Source: Streptomyces sp. NBC_00083
Lineage (GTDB): Bacteria; Actinomycetota; Actinomycetes; Streptomycetales; Streptomycetaceae
DNA length: 64,000 nt
NCBI RefSeq assembly: GCF_026343295.1
Contig: NZ_JAPELY010000004.1
Location: forward strand, 186,001-250,000
Direction: 5' to 3'
Part shown: in pieces, positions 24,756 through 33,755 of the stretch
How the letters are laid out: each line of letters opens with the position of its first letter
How positions within the stretch are numbered: position 1 is the first letter of the stretch
Notes under the pieces: generated by a model
The model's input: the letters and a program-made list of their open reading frames with translations, nothing else
What the model was told of the DNA's origin: nothing
Database searches by the model: none
Made by a program: the position numbers and the translations under genes

Positions 24756-25150
24756 CCCACCCCGGGGCTCCGCCCCCGACCCCGTTCGCGCGTTTCCCAC
24801 CCACCTCCCGTGCGGCAGGACTCCCTTGGCCCGACCCCTGGGGCTCCGCCCCAGACCCCGGACGCGCCTGAAGGCCGCTCGTCCTCAATCGCCGGACAGG
24901 CTGGGTATGCCGATGCTGGGCATGCCGCCGAGGCCAACCCCCGCCAGGGGCGCGGGGAACTGCGCGAGACGCGGGCACGGTCCGCAGACGAAAGCGGGGT
25001 TGCCTGGGGCTCCGCCCCAGACCCCGTTCGCGCCTGAAGGGCGCTCGTCCTCAAACGCCGGACGGGCTGAGGATGCCGATGCTGGGCATGCCGCCAAGGC
25101 CAACCCCGCCAGGGGCGCGGGGTGCCGGGGCTTCGCCCCCGCGCCGTGCC
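24756..25150. repeat. Intergenic modular repeat, two tandem units plus partial
   Basis: Within a 575-bp gap. Full units begin with TGGGGCTCCGCCCCAGACCC at 24839 and 25005, a period of 166 bp; a degenerate start lies near 24764. Each unit holds in order a GGGGC-tcc-GCCCC hairpin, GCGCCTGAAGGGCGC-type hairpin, CGTCCTCAAnCGCCGGAC, CCGATGCTGGGCATGCCGCC, and AGGGGCGCGGGGAACTGCGC. The remaining 180 bp to 25330 holds the promoter of the next gene and no ORF. Confidence 0.8.
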
Positions 25151-25330
25151 ACGGGCTACGCGTCGCGTTCGCCCCGACACATCCGGAATGCCGACTTCCC
25201 CTTCACGTCAATTCGCGACGAACGGTGACGGAGTGCGTGCGTTATGTGATGTGCTGGGGACCGGTAGCTGACAGGCCGGGCACCGCGACGGCGCCCGTGT
25301 TGTTCCGGGGGAACGAGGGAGGGAAGTGGC

Positions 25331-26854
25331 ATGGGGGTGGAACGGTCGGAGCACATCCGGCGCTGGGAGTCGGGTGCCCTCGCGCACGCCGTCTCGGACC
25401 CCTTCGGGCAGGGCCCGCTGCCCTGGCTGCGCGGCAGCGAGACCTACTTCGACGACACCGGCCACGTGGTGCCCTGGTACGTCGATCACGTCGATCACCT
25501 CCCGGTCCAGCGCGGCGCCTCGCGCGGCGCCTCGCGCAGCGCCGCGCGCGGCAGCACCCACGTCAGCGGCCCGCGCACCGCCGACGACGTACGCCAGCAG
25601 ATCAAGGGGTTCGCCTCCAGCGGGGCCGTCGCGCCCGGCGAGGCCATCGACTTCCACATCACCGTGGACCCGCCGCAGCAGTTCACCGTCGACGTCTACC
25701 GGATCGGCCACTACGGTGGCGACGGCGCCGCGAAGATCGCCACCAGCCCCCGGCTCTCGGGGATCGTCCAGCCGCCCCCGCTGACCGCGGACCGGACGGT
25801 CTCCTGCCACCACTGGTGGCAGTCCTGGCGCTACCAGGTCCCCGCGCACGCCTCGGTCGGCGCCCATGTCGCCGTCCTGACCACCGCCGACGGCTACCGC
25901 TCGCACATCCCGTTCACGGTCCGCGACGACCACCCGGCCGATCTGCTCCTGCTGCTGCCCGACATCACCTGGCAGGCCTACAACCTCTACCCGGAGGACG
26001 GCCGCACCGGCGCCAGCCTCTACCACGCCTGGGACGACGAGGGCGGGCTGCTCGGCGAGGAGGACGCGGCGACCACCGTCTCCTTCGACCGCCCCTACGC
26101 GGGCGCGGGCCTGCCCCTGCACGTCGGCCACGCCTACGACTTCATCCGCTGGGCCGAGCGCTACGGCTACGACCTGGCCTACGCCGACGCCCGCGATCTG
26201 CACGCCGGCCGCGTGGACCCCACCCGCTACCGCGGCCTCGTCTTCCCCGGCCACGACGAGTACTGGTCGGCCCCGATGCGCCGCGCCGTCGAACTCGCCC
26301 GGGACGGCGGCACCTCGCTCGTCTTCCTCTCCGCCAACACCATGTACTGGCAGGTCGAGTTGGGGCCCTCCCCGTCGGGCGTGCCCAACCGGCTGCTGAC
26401 CTGCCGCAAGCGCCGCGGTCCCGGCCGCCCGGCGCTGTGGCGCGAGGTCGCCAAGCCCGAGCAGCAGCTCCTCGGCATCCAGTACGCCGGCCGCGTCCCC
26501 GAGCCCGCCCCCATGGTCGTACGCAACGCGGACCACTGGCTGTGGGAGGCGACCGGCGCCGGGGACGGCGACGAGATCGACGGCATGGTCGCGGGCGAGG
26601 CGGACCGCTACTACCCGCGCACCGCGCTCCCCGAGCACCGCGACCGCATCCTGCTCGCCCACTCGCCGTACCAGGACAGCGAGCAGCACACCCGGCACCA
26701 GGAGACGTCGCTGTACCGGGCGCCGTCGGGCGCGCTCGTCTTCGCCGCGGGCACCTTCGCGTGGTCCCCGGCGCTCGACCGGCCCGGCCATGTGGACACC
26801 CGGATCCAGCGCGCCACGGCCAACCTCCTCGACCGCATCTGCAAGCGGGACTGA
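25331..26854 (+). CDS. N,N-dimethylformamidase large-subunit-like protein
   Basis: A 507-residue protein that matches the C-terminal family of the N,N-dimethylformamidase beta subunit. Recognisable blocks are FTVDVYRIGHYGGDGAA, DITWQAYNLYPEDGRTGASLY, VSFDRPY, RGLVFPGHDEYWSAPMRRAV and LVFLSANTMYWQVEL, and ending GALVFAAGTFAWSPALD. These proteins combine an Ig-like and a GATase-like fold; most actinobacterial members have no proven substrate. An Arg/Ser/Ala repeat (GASRGASRSAARG) interrupts residues about 57-70. ATG 25331 follows GGAGGGA. It lies just upstream of purC but has no evident purine role. Confidence 0.82.
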   Translation: MGVERSEHIRRWESGALAHAVSDPFGQGPLPWLRGSETYFDDTGHVVPWYVDHVDHLPVQRGASRGASRSAARGSTHVSGPRTADDVRQQIKGFASSGAVAPGEAIDFHITVDPPQQFTVDVYRIGHYGGDGAAKIATSPRLSGIVQPPPLTADRTVSCHHWWQSWRYQVPAHASVGAHVAVLTTADGYRSHIPFTVRDDHPADLLLLLPDITWQAYNLYPEDGRTGASLYHAWDDEGGLLGEEDAATTVSFDRPYAGAGLPLHVGHAYDFIRWAERYGYDLAYADARDLHAGRVDPTRYRGLVFPGHDEYWSAPMRRAVELARDGGTSLVFLSANTMYWQVELGPSPSGVPNRLLTCRKRRGPGRPALWREVAKPEQQLLGIQYAGRVPEPAPMVVRNADHWLWEATGAGDGDEIDGMVAGEADRYYPRTALPEHRDRILLAHSPYQDSEQHTRHQETSLYRAPSGALVFAAGTFAWSPALDRPGHVDTRIQRATANLLDRICKRD

Positions 26855-26951
26855 ACGCCCCCGGGCGACCCGGCCGGACCCGCGACCGGGGGAGCCCCGC
26901 GCATGGGAGAGAATCGGAACCGCTCCCTGGATCAACCTACGCGGAGGAACC

Positions 26952-27851
26952 GTGTCCGGATTCGTAGAAAAGCCCGAGCCGATCGAGGTTCCGGGCCTGA
27001 CCCACCTGCACACGGGCAAGGTGCGTGACCTCTACCAGAACGAGGCCGGCGACCTCGTCATGGTCGCCAGTGACCGGCTGTCCGCGTACGACTGGGTGCT
27101 GCCCACCGAGATCCCGGACAAGGGCCGCGTGCTCACCCGGCTCTCGCTGTGGTGGTTCGACCTGCTCGCCGATCTCGTCCCGCACCACGTGATCTCCAGC
27201 GAGGTCCCGGCCGGCGCCCCGGCCGACTGGGCGGGCCGCACCCTGGTGTGCAAGTCCCTCGCGATGGTCCCGGTGGAGTGCGTGGCCCGCGGCTACCTCG
27301 CCGGCTCCGGCCTCGTCGAGTACAACCGGTCCCGTACGGTGTGCGGCCTCGCGCTGCCCGAGGGGCTGGACAACGGCTCCGAGCTGCCCGCGCCGATCTT
27401 CACGCCCGCCACCAAGGCCGCCGTCGGCGACCACGACGAGAACGTGAGCTACGAGGAGGTGGCCCGCCAGGTCGGCGCGGAGACCGCCGCGCAGCTGCGC
27501 CAGACCACCCTCGCCGTCTACGGCCGGGCCCGCGACATCGCGCGTGAGCGCGGCATCATCCTGGCGGACACCAAGTTCGAGTTCGGCTTCGCGGGCGAGG
27601 AGCTCGTCATCGCCGACGAGGTGCTCACCCCGGACTCCTCGCGCTTCTGGCCGGCCGACACCTGGCAGCCGGGCCGCGACCAGCCCTCCTACGACAAGCA
27701 GTACGTCCGTGACTGGCTGACCTCCGCGGAGTCCGGCTGGGACCGCACGAGCGAGCAGCCGCCGCCCGCGCTGCCGCAGCGCGTCGTGGACGCGACGCGC
27801 GCCAAGTACATCGAGGCGTACGAGCAGCTCACCGGCGTCAGCTGGGCGTAG
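26952..27851 (+). CDS. purC: SAICAR synthase
   Basis: A 299-residue phosphoribosylaminoimidazole-succinocarboxamide synthase. It has THLHTGKVRDLYQ, VASDRLSAYDWVLPTEIPDKGRVL, VECVARGYLAGSGLVEY and LADTKFEFGF, all in family order. GTG 26952 follows GGAGGAACC. It is the longer (about 300-residue) PurC type usual in actinobacteria. The upstream gap has a half-site CTACGCG next to the ribosome site but no full palindrome of the purSQL kind. Confidence 0.97.
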   Translation: MSGFVEKPEPIEVPGLTHLHTGKVRDLYQNEAGDLVMVASDRLSAYDWVLPTEIPDKGRVLTRLSLWWFDLLADLVPHHVISSEVPAGAPADWAGRTLVCKSLAMVPVECVARGYLAGSGLVEYNRSRTVCGLALPEGLDNGSELPAPIFTPATKAAVGDHDENVSYEEVARQVGAETAAQLRQTTLAVYGRARDIARERGIILADTKFEFGFAGEELVIADEVLTPDSSRFWPADTWQPGRDQPSYDKQYVRDWLTSAESGWDRTSEQPPPALPQRVVDATRAKYIEAYEQLTGVSWA

Positions 27852-27890
27852 CGCGGTCCCGGATCCGAGCGGTCCGGGCACGAACACGAA

Positions 27891-27921
27891 GAAGCCCCCC
27901 GGCCGATGGCCGGGGGGCTTC
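27891..27921. terminator. Bidirectional hairpin between purC and tRNA-Gly
   Basis: Perfect 14-bp stem (27891-27904 with 27908-27921) with a 3-nt loop, in the convergent gap. Confidence 0.7.
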
Positions 27922-27931
27922 TCCTGCATGG

Positions 27932-28004
<73 letters not shown>

Positions 28005-28026
28005 ATGCGCCGTGGCGCGGAGACCA

Positions 28027-28686
28027 CTATACCCAACCTCGCTCGCGCGCGAGACGCACGGCCGTATGACGGTTCTCCGCACCCAGTTTGGCGGCGGCGG
28101 AGGAGAGGTAGTTGCGCACCGTTCCCTGCGACAGCGCGGCCCGCTCGGCGATCTCCGCGACGGGCGCCCCGTCGGCCGCGAACCCGAGCACCTCGGCTTC
28201 GCGCACGGTCAGCGGCGAGTCCCCGGCGGAGATCGCGTCGGCCGCCAACTCCGGGTCCACGTAACGGTTTCCGGCGTGCACGGAGCGGATGATCTCGGCG
28301 AGCCGACGGGCGCTGACGGTCTTCGGAACGAACCCGCGCACCCCCGCCGAAAGGGCCCGCTTGAGATGGCCGGGGCGGCCGTGACTGGTCACGATCATGG
28401 TCCGGCAGGAGGGCAGTTCGGCCCGCAGTCTTGTGGCCACCGTCACACCGTCCGCGCCGGGCATCTCCAGGTCGAGCACCGCCACATCGGGCCGGTGGGC
28501 CCGTGCCATCGCGAGCGCCTCGGGTCCCGACGCGGCCTCCGCGACGACCTCCAGATCGTCCTCGAGACCGAGCAGCGCGGCGAGCGCACCCCGGATCAGA
28601 TGCTCGTCGTCGGCGAGCAGCACCCGCACCCGGCCGGCCCGCGCCGCGTCCACTCCGCTCGTCCCCGTCTCCTCGGCCGGGCTCAC
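28027..28686 (-). CDS. NarL/DesR-type response regulator
   Basis: A 219-residue regulator: receiver with phospho-acceptor Asp72 (VAVLDLEMPGADG), acidic pair Asp26-Asp27, and a C-terminal LuxR-type helix-turn-helix (LTVREAEVLGFAADGAPVAE to SQGTVRNYLSSAAAKLGAEN). The GTG start at 28686 overlaps the TGA of the histidine kinase gene by 4 nt, so the pair is translationally coupled. Together with the ABC genes it forms one operon, suggesting control of the exporter by an envelope or membrane-fluidity signal. Confidence 0.93.
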   Translation of the reverse strand: MSPAEETGTSGVDAARAGRVRVLLADDEHLIRGALAALLGLEDDLEVVAEAASGPEALAMARAHRPDVAVLDLEMPGADGVTVATRLRAELPSCRTMIVTSHGRPGHLKRALSAGVRGFVPKTVSARRLAEIIRSVHAGNRYVDPELAADAISAGDSPLTVREAEVLGFAADGAPVAEIAERAALSQGTVRNYLSSAAAKLGAENRHTAVRLARERGWV

Positions 28687-29900
28687 CGCGGCACCTCCGC
28701 CGTCAGCCGGAACATCCCGCCACCCGCCGGGCCGGCCTCCAGGGTGCCGCCGAGCGCGGAGAGGCGCTCGCGCAGACCCGCGAGGCCCGAGCCGGGGGCG
28801 CCGCCCGGCCGCTCCGGTACGCCGTCGTTCTCGACGACCAGCGTCGCGGTGTGCTCGGTGACGGCGAGCCTGATCGCCACAGTGCGCGCGTCCCCGTGCC
28901 GCAGCACATTGGTGGTGGCCTCGCGCACCACCCAGCCGAGCGCCGACTGCGCCTCGACGGTCAGCCCGTCGGCGGGCCCGCTGTACGCACAGCCGATCCC
29001 GGCCGCCTCCAGCACGCCCCGGGCGCCCTCGATCTCGACCCCGAGGTCCGCCTCGCGATAGCCGCGCACCACTTCCCGTACCTCCTTCTGCGATTCCTGG
29101 GCGATGCGCTGCACCTCCACCATCTGGGCCACCGCCTCGGGCCGGCCGCGCTCGGCGAGCTGCACGGCCAGTTCGGCCTTGAGCGCGATGACGGCGAGGT
29201 TGCGGCCCAGCACGTCGTGCATGTCCCGCCCGAACCGCAGCCGTTCCTCGGCGACCGCGAGCCGCGCCTCGGTCTCGCGGGCCCGGTCGGACTCCCACAT
29301 CACCGACAGCGTCCAGGCCCCGCAGCGCGCCATCAGCAGGATCCACGTACCGGACAGGGCGACCACGATGGCCAGCGCCAGCAGCCGCCCGCCGGGCACG
29401 CCGGCCGCCGCGAACACCGCCACGGCGGGCAGCGCGAGCAGCGAGAACCGGTTGAGGAACCGCCACGGTGTGGTGAGCGTGCTGTACGTCATCCCGAACG
29501 GCAGCACGAGGTAGACCACGACCAGGACGAGGTCGGTGTCCTGGAGGCCGTGCGCCGCGTACAGCGCGGCGACCAGGGCGAGCGAGACCAGGCACAGCGC
29601 GAGGGAGACCAGGAGCGGGCCGCGCGGCGCGTCCCCGCGCCCCAGGTACTGGTCGAGCGCGCCGCGGTGCGCCCGGATGCCCTGGTGGGCCTGGGCCGCG
29701 CCGAGGGCGAGCGCCGCCACGCCCAGGGCGAGCGGCAGGGGCTGGTGGCGCAGGCTCGCCAGCACGAACGGCGCCTCCCAGCTGAGGAAGAAGAACCACG
29801 TCGAGCACCGCCAGATCAGCCGGCTCTGGAACTCGACCTTCTCGACCCTGCTGCGGTCCCGCCAGTGGCGTCGGTGCCATTCCCGTATCCGGCCGAACAC
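28683..29900 (-). CDS. DesK-type histidine kinase
   Basis: A 405-residue sensor kinase with several transmembrane helices between about residues 27 and 195, then a HisKA_3 dimerisation domain with phospho-accepting His228 (FGRDMHDVLGRNLAV) and a HATPase with Asn331 (REATTNVLRHGDA), VVENDG (355-360) and GSGLAGLRERL. GTG 29900 follows GGGGG at 7 nt and starts 16 nt after the permease stop. This architecture is that of DesK-like membrane sensors. It phosphorylates the regulator encoded next in the operon. Confidence 0.92.
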   Translation of the reverse strand: MFGRIREWHRRHWRDRSRVEKVEFQSRLIWRCSTWFFFLSWEAPFVLASLRHQPLPLALGVAALALGAAQAHQGIRAHRGALDQYLGRGDAPRGPLLVSLALCLVSLALVAALYAAHGLQDTDLVLVVVYLVLPFGMTYSTLTTPWRFLNRFSLLALPAVAVFAAAGVPGGRLLALAIVVALSGTWILLMARCGAWTLSVMWESDRARETEARLAVAEERLRFGRDMHDVLGRNLAVIALKAELAVQLAERGRPEAVAQMVEVQRIAQESQKEVREVVRGYREADLGVEIEGARGVLEAAGIGCAYSGPADGLTVEAQSALGWVVREATTNVLRHGDARTVAIRLAVTEHTATLVVENDGVPERPGGAPGSGLAGLRERLSALGGTLEAGPAGGGMFRLTAEVPR

Positions 29901-29916
29901 CTCGCGTCCCCCCGTC

Positions 29917-30735
29917 TCAGCGCCGCGGCTCCCAGCGGAAGCGCTTGCGCACGACCAGGACCGCGATGAACGTCCAGACAACCATGACGAGCAGCTCCCG
30001 CAGTACCTCACCGGCCCCGGCGCCACCGGTCCAGGCGCCCCGGACCAGCTGGATCAGCGGGGTCAGCGGCAGCGCCTCGCACACCGCGGCCAGCTTGTCG
30101 GGCAGCACGTCGAGCGGTACGACCATGCCGGAGCCCGCCGTCGAGAGCAGCATCAGCGGCATCACCGTGATCTGGGCGCCCTCGGCGGTCCTGGTGACGG
30201 CGGAGGTCGCCGCGGCGAGCGCGCAGATCATGCCGATGCCGAGGAGGAGCGCGAGGGCCGCGAGCCACCCCGATGCGGGCAGCGGCACGTGCAGCCACAG
30301 CGAGCAGCCCGCGACGAGCAGGACGGACTGGGCGAGCGCGATGAGGACCGCGGGCAGCGCCGCGCCCGCCAGGATCTCCCGGTCGCGCAGCTCGCCGGTG
30401 CGCAGCCGCTTCAGGACCAGTTCCTCACGGCGTACGACGTAGATGCCGACCAGCGGCGAGTACAGGGCGAAGAGCAGGGCGAAGCCGAGCGAGCCGGGCA
30501 GCAGCACGGTCCCCGCGTTCAGGCCGGTCTTCTTGAGGTCGATGCTGCCGACCGTCCCGTACATGGAGGCGGTGAGCAGGCCCGGCAGGACGAGCACGGT
30601 GAACAGGGTGGACTTGTTGCGGCCGAGCAGGGTCAGTTCGGCGCGCGCGAGCGCCTTCATGCGGTCCGCTGCGGTCCTGCGGGACCGCGCGGGCGCCAGG
30701 GCCGGGCTCTGTACCGCGTGCACGGTGGTGCTCAT
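29917..30735 (-). CDS. ABC-2 type transporter permease
   Basis: A 272-residue membrane protein with about six transmembrane helices: first at about 44-65, then pairs near 83-103, 120-145, 152-172, 180-205 and a final one at 245-265. LKRLRTGELRDREILAGAALP and VMPLMLLSTAGSGMVVPLDVLP are typical ABC-2 blocks. ATG 30735 overlaps the TGA of the ATPase gene by 4 nt. It forms the membrane half of a drug- or lipid-exporter of the DrrB/YvfS kind; the substrate is unknown. Confidence 0.9.
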   Translation of the reverse strand: MSTTVHAVQSPALAPARSRRTAADRMKALARAELTLLGRNKSTLFTVLVLPGLLTASMYGTVGSIDLKKTGLNAGTVLLPGSLGFALLFALYSPLVGIYVVRREELVLKRLRTGELRDREILAGAALPAVLIALAQSVLLVAGCSLWLHVPLPASGWLAALALLLGIGMICALAAATSAVTRTAEGAQITVMPLMLLSTAGSGMVVPLDVLPDKLAAVCEALPLTPLIQLVRGAWTGGAGAGEVLRELLVMVVWTFIAVLVVRKRFRWEPRR

Positions 30736-31697
30736 CGAACGGTCTCCTTCGTGCCGGCCCCGCGGTCGGTGCGCTGCTCCTGCGCGATCTTCAGGAAGGC
30801 CTCTTCCAGCGAGGCCGAGCGCACGTCGAGCCCCCGCAGCTCGACGTCGCTGTCCCTGGCCCACAACAGCAGCCCGGTGGCGGTGTGCTGGAGCCGCGCG
30901 GTCCTCAGGCGCACCGTGCGGCCGGCCGTCTCGTGGCCGGTGACGCCGAGCCCGTCGAGCGGCGGAAGGTCGCCCAGGTGGTAGCCGTCGGGCAGGTCGA
31001 AGGAGATGTGCGAGGGCTGCGCGGCGACGACCTCGTCGACCCGGCCGCTCGCCGCGATCCGCCCCTCGTGCAGGATCGCGAGCCGCTCGGCGAGCGCCTC
31101 GGCCTCCTCCAGGTAGTGGGTGGTCAGGAGCACGGTGGTGCCGCCGTCGCGCAGCGCGCGCACCAACTCCCAGGTGTCGCGCCGCCCTTCGGCGTCCAGG
31201 CCGGTCGTCGGCTCGTCGAGGAAGAGCACCTCGGGCCGGGCGAGCAGGGCGAGCGCCAGGTCGAGCCGGCGCTTCTCGCCGCCGGACAGCTGCTTGACCC
31301 GCACGGTGGAGCGCCGGGCCAGGTCGACGAGTTCGAGCGCCTCGCCCACGGGCCGGGCCCCGCTGGTGCAGCCCGCCCACATCCGTACGGTCTCGGCGAC
31401 GGTCAGTTCGGCGGGGAAGCCGCCCTCCTGGAGCATCACGCCGGTTCGGTGACGCACGGCGGCCCGCTCGGTGTACGGGTCGTGGCCGAGCACCCGGACG
31501 CGGCCGCCGCTGGGCGGGGCGAGTCCTTCGAGGAGTTCGACGGTGGAGGTCTTGCCGGCGCCGTTGGTGCCGAGCAGCGCGAAGAGTTCGCCGCGCGCCA
31601 CGGAGAAGGAGATTCCGGAGACGGCCTCGAAGCCCCCGGCGTAGCTCCGCCGCAGCTCCTCGACCTCGATCACATCTGCTGTGCCTGTTCCTGCCAT
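30732..31697 (-). CDS. ABC transporter ATP-binding protein
   Basis: A 321-residue ATPase: Walker A GTNGAGKT (43-50), signature LSGGEKRRLDLALAL, Walker B VLFLDEPTTGLD, and the H-loop THYLEEAEALAERL. The C-terminal 100 residues are the DrrA-type extension. It is the first gene of a four-gene operon (ATPase, permease, kinase, regulator). ATG 31697. The promoter region carries the palindrome TGACA-AA-TGTCA (31756-31767), a candidate site for the operon's own regulator. Confidence 0.93.
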   Translation of the reverse strand: MAGTGTADVIEVEELRRSYAGGFEAVSGISFSVARGELFALLGTNGAGKTSTVELLEGLAPPSGGRVRVLGHDPYTERAAVRHRTGVMLQEGGFPAELTVAETVRMWAGCTSGARPVGEALELVDLARRSTVRVKQLSGGEKRRLDLALALLARPEVLFLDEPTTGLDAEGRRDTWELVRALRDGGTTVLLTTHYLEEAEALAERLAILHEGRIAASGRVDEVVAAQPSHISFDLPDGYHLGDLPPLDGLGVTGHETAGRTVRLRTARLQHTATGLLLWARDSDVELRGLDVRSASLEEAFLKIAQEQRTDRGAGTKETVR

Positions 31698-31755
31698 GCC
31701 TTCAGCGTCGCGCCGTGGACGGGGCCGGGGCAGTGCGCGGTGTCATCGCCGCACA

Positions 31756-31767
31756 TGACAAATGTCA
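31756..31767. promoter_or_regulatory. Palindrome upstream of the ABC/two-component operon
   Basis: TGACAAATGTCA, a perfect 5+5 inverted repeat with a 2-nt centre, flanked by further ATG/CAT words (ACATGACAAATGTCAGG). It sits 59 nt before the first start codon of the operon. Confidence 0.4.
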
Positions 31768-31801
31768 GGAGGGAAGCGGCACTTGGCGGGGCACATGACG
31801 A

Positions 31802-31828
31802 AGGCCCCGGTTCGATGAACCGGGGCCT
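31802..31828. terminator. Hairpin downstream of tRNA-Gly
   Basis: Perfect 12-bp stem (31802-31813 with 31817-31828), 3-nt loop, 14 nt past the leftward tRNA-Gly. Confidence 0.65.
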
Positions 31829-31841
31829 CACGTGCTTCCTG

Positions 31842-31914
31842 AGCGGACGACGAGATTCGAACTCGCGACCCTCACCTTGGCAAGGTGATGCTCTACCAAC
31901 TGAGCCACGTCCGC
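31842..31914 (-). tRNA. tRNA-Gly (anticodon GCC), second copy
   Basis: Acceptor GCGGACG/CGTCCGC, anticodon loop TTGCCAA, TPsiC loop GTTCGAAT. Differs from the copy at 27932 in acceptor and D-arm bases, and does not encode CCA. Confidence 0.95.
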
Positions 31915-31991
31915 ATGCATCCGCCAGCTTTCACTGGACGGCGCGAGCACTACTCTACCTGATCCAAAAGGACCACTGTCAGGCAGTGCAG

Positions 31992-32063
31992 AGCGGGTGA
32001 CAGGAATTGCACACTGCGCCTCCCCCCTGGAAGGGGGGTGTTCTACTACTGAACTACACCCGC
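31992..32063 (-). tRNA. tRNA-Gly (anticodon UCC)
   Basis: 72 nt; acceptor GCGGGTG/CACCCGC, anticodon stem CCCCC/GGGGG with loop CTTCCAG giving UCC, TPsiC-arm loop TGCAATT. CCA not encoded. It lies 77 nt upstream of tRNA-Gly(GCC) on the same strand and may share its transcript. Confidence 0.9.
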
Positions 32064-32188
32064 ACGCTCCGGTGGACTTGGCTTTTCGGCCTTGCCCCTC
32101 GGCGTGCTCCAGACTCTAGCTGATCAGCAGGGGGGGTGTGCAACTCCGGTGTCCGGGGCGGCCGCAGAGCCGCCCCGGACGGGGGTCG

Positions 32189-32506
32189 TCAGCTCGCCTC
32201 CGCGAAGGCCTCGTAGACCGCCTTGGGGATCCGGCCGCGGGCCGGCACGTCCATCTTGTTGGAGCGCGCCCAGGCGCGGACGGCCGCCGGGTCGGGGGCG
32301 ACGGCGGTGTGCCGGTAGGTCTTCCCGGACTTCGACTGCTTGCGTCCCGCCGTCACGTAAGGCGCGAGCGCCTTGCGCAGTTTCTTTGCATTGGCGGGAT
32401 TGAGGTCGATCTCGTAGACCTTTCCGTCCAGGCCGAACGTGACCGTTTCCGCCGCTTCTCCGCCGTCGATGTCATCGGAGAGTGTGACCACTACGCGCTG
32501 AGCCAC
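32189..32506 (-). CDS. lsrL: Lsr2-family nucleoid-associated protein (LsrL-type)
   Basis: A 105-residue Lsr2 protein: N-terminal dimerisation domain (MAQRVVVTLSDDIDGGEAAE to TVTFGLDGKVYEIDL), a Lys/Arg/Ser hinge (RKALAPYVTAGRKQSKSGK) and a C-terminal DNA-binding domain with the AT-hook-like Arg90-Gly91-Arg92. Lsr2 binds AT-rich DNA and silences acquired or specialised genes. By position just before purS this matches the second paralogue of S. coelicolor (SCO4076), not the main Lsr2. GTG 32506 follows AGGAAGGA. Its upstream region is unusually AT-rich, suggesting autoregulation. Confidence 0.9.
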   Translation of the reverse strand: MAQRVVVTLSDDIDGGEAAETVTFGLDGKVYEIDLNPANAKKLRKALAPYVTAGRKQSKSGKTYRHTAVAPDPAAVRAWARSNKMDVPARGRIPKAVYEAFAEAS

Positions 32507-32827
32507 GGATATCGGATCCTTCCTACGGTGTCGCCACTCGCACGTACCTGACGTGCTGCGATACCGGCCTTCCGGCTGTTATGGAGCAATGTCGTTTTCG
32601 CTGGGATTCCTTTGTACAGCGGCACCCATTGCAATGTGAAGCCCAGCCAATTGCATCAGCGTGTCTCCACGCAATGACTTCGGCGACTTTTTCTCGGGAT
32701 TTTTCCCACATGTTGTCGCCGCCGAAACCGGAACGTGATCAGGCCCTTCGGATATCTACCCGCGTAGATTTTTTGGCCGGGTACTCTGAGGGAACCGCCT
32801 TCGCACCACACCACACCGGGAGTGCCA
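32507..32827. other. AT-rich divergent region, lsrL / purSQL
   Basis: 321 bp without a gene. 32580-32725 is clearly richer in A and T than its surroundings, with several CAATG words and ATTGCAAT (32628-32635). It holds the lsrL promoter and, on the right, the purS promoter. Confidence 0.6.
32754..32769 (+). promoter_or_regulatory. Palindromic operator candidate of purSQL
   Basis: ATCTAC-CCGC-GTAGAT is a perfect 6+6 inverted repeat. It lies 12 nt upstream of the -10-like TACTCT (32782-32787), where a repressor would block RNA polymerase. Confidence 0.5.
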
Positions 32828-33082
32828 GTGGCACGCGTCGTAGTCGACGTCATGCTCAAGCCGGAAATCCTCGACCCGCAGGGACAGGCGGTGCAGCGCG
32901 CACTGCCCCGTCTCGGCTTCGAGGGGATCGGCGACGTACGTCAGGGAAAGCGTTTCGAGCTCGAGGTCGAGGGACCGGTCGACGAGGCCGCCCTCGCCCG
33001 CATCCACGAGATGGCCGAGACCTTCCTCGCCAACACCGTCATCGAAGACTTCACCGTCAAGGTCGAGGAGCAGTCCAAGTGA
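32828..33082 (+). CDS. purS: FGAM synthase subunit PurS
   Basis: An 84-residue small subunit of formylglycinamidine ribonucleotide synthase, which joins PurQ and PurL. It begins MARVVVDVMLKPEILDPQGQAV and has RQGKRFELEV. GTG 32828 is preferred over GTG 32822 because GGGAG lies 5 nt before the former. Its TGA overlaps the purQ GTG by 4 nt. Confidence 0.95.
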   Translation: MARVVVDVMLKPEILDPQGQAVQRALPRLGFEGIGDVRQGKRFELEVEGPVDEAALARIHEMAETFLANTVIEDFTVKVEEQSK

Positions 33083-33755
33083 CTGCACGTATCGGCGTTG
33101 TCACCTTCCCCGGCACGCTGGACGACCGGGACAGCCTGCGGGCCGTGCGCATCGCCGGCGCCGAGCCGGTCTCGCTCTGGCACCGCGACAAGGACCTCAA
33201 GCAGGTCGACGCGGTCGTCCTGGCCGGCGGGTTCAGTTACGGGGACTATCTGCGCGCCGGGGCCATCTCCCGGTTCTCGCCGGTGATGGAGACCGTCATC
33301 GAGCAGGCGAAGGCCGGTCTCCCGGTCCTCGGCATCTGCAACGGTTTCCAGATCCTCACCGAGTCGCACCTGCTGCCGGGCGCCATGCTCCGCAACAACC
33401 ACCTGCACTTCATCTGCCGTGAGCAGAAGCTGCGGGTGGAGAACGCGGAGACCGCCTGGACCGCCGACTACGAGGCCGGCCAGGAGATCCAGGTTCCGCT
33501 GAAGAACATGGACGGCCGCTACGTCGCCGACGAGCACACCCTCGACGAGCTGGAGGCCGAGGGCCGGGTCGCGTTCCGCTACCTCGACGGCAATCCGAAC
33601 GGCTCGCTCCGTGACATCGCCGGCATCACCAACGCCGCCGGCAACGTCGTGGGTCTGATGCCGCACCCCGAGCACGCCGTGGAGCCGCTGATCGGTACGG
33701 GCCGTACCGATGGCCTCGGATTCTTCACCTCGATCCTGAAGAAGCTGGTCAACGC

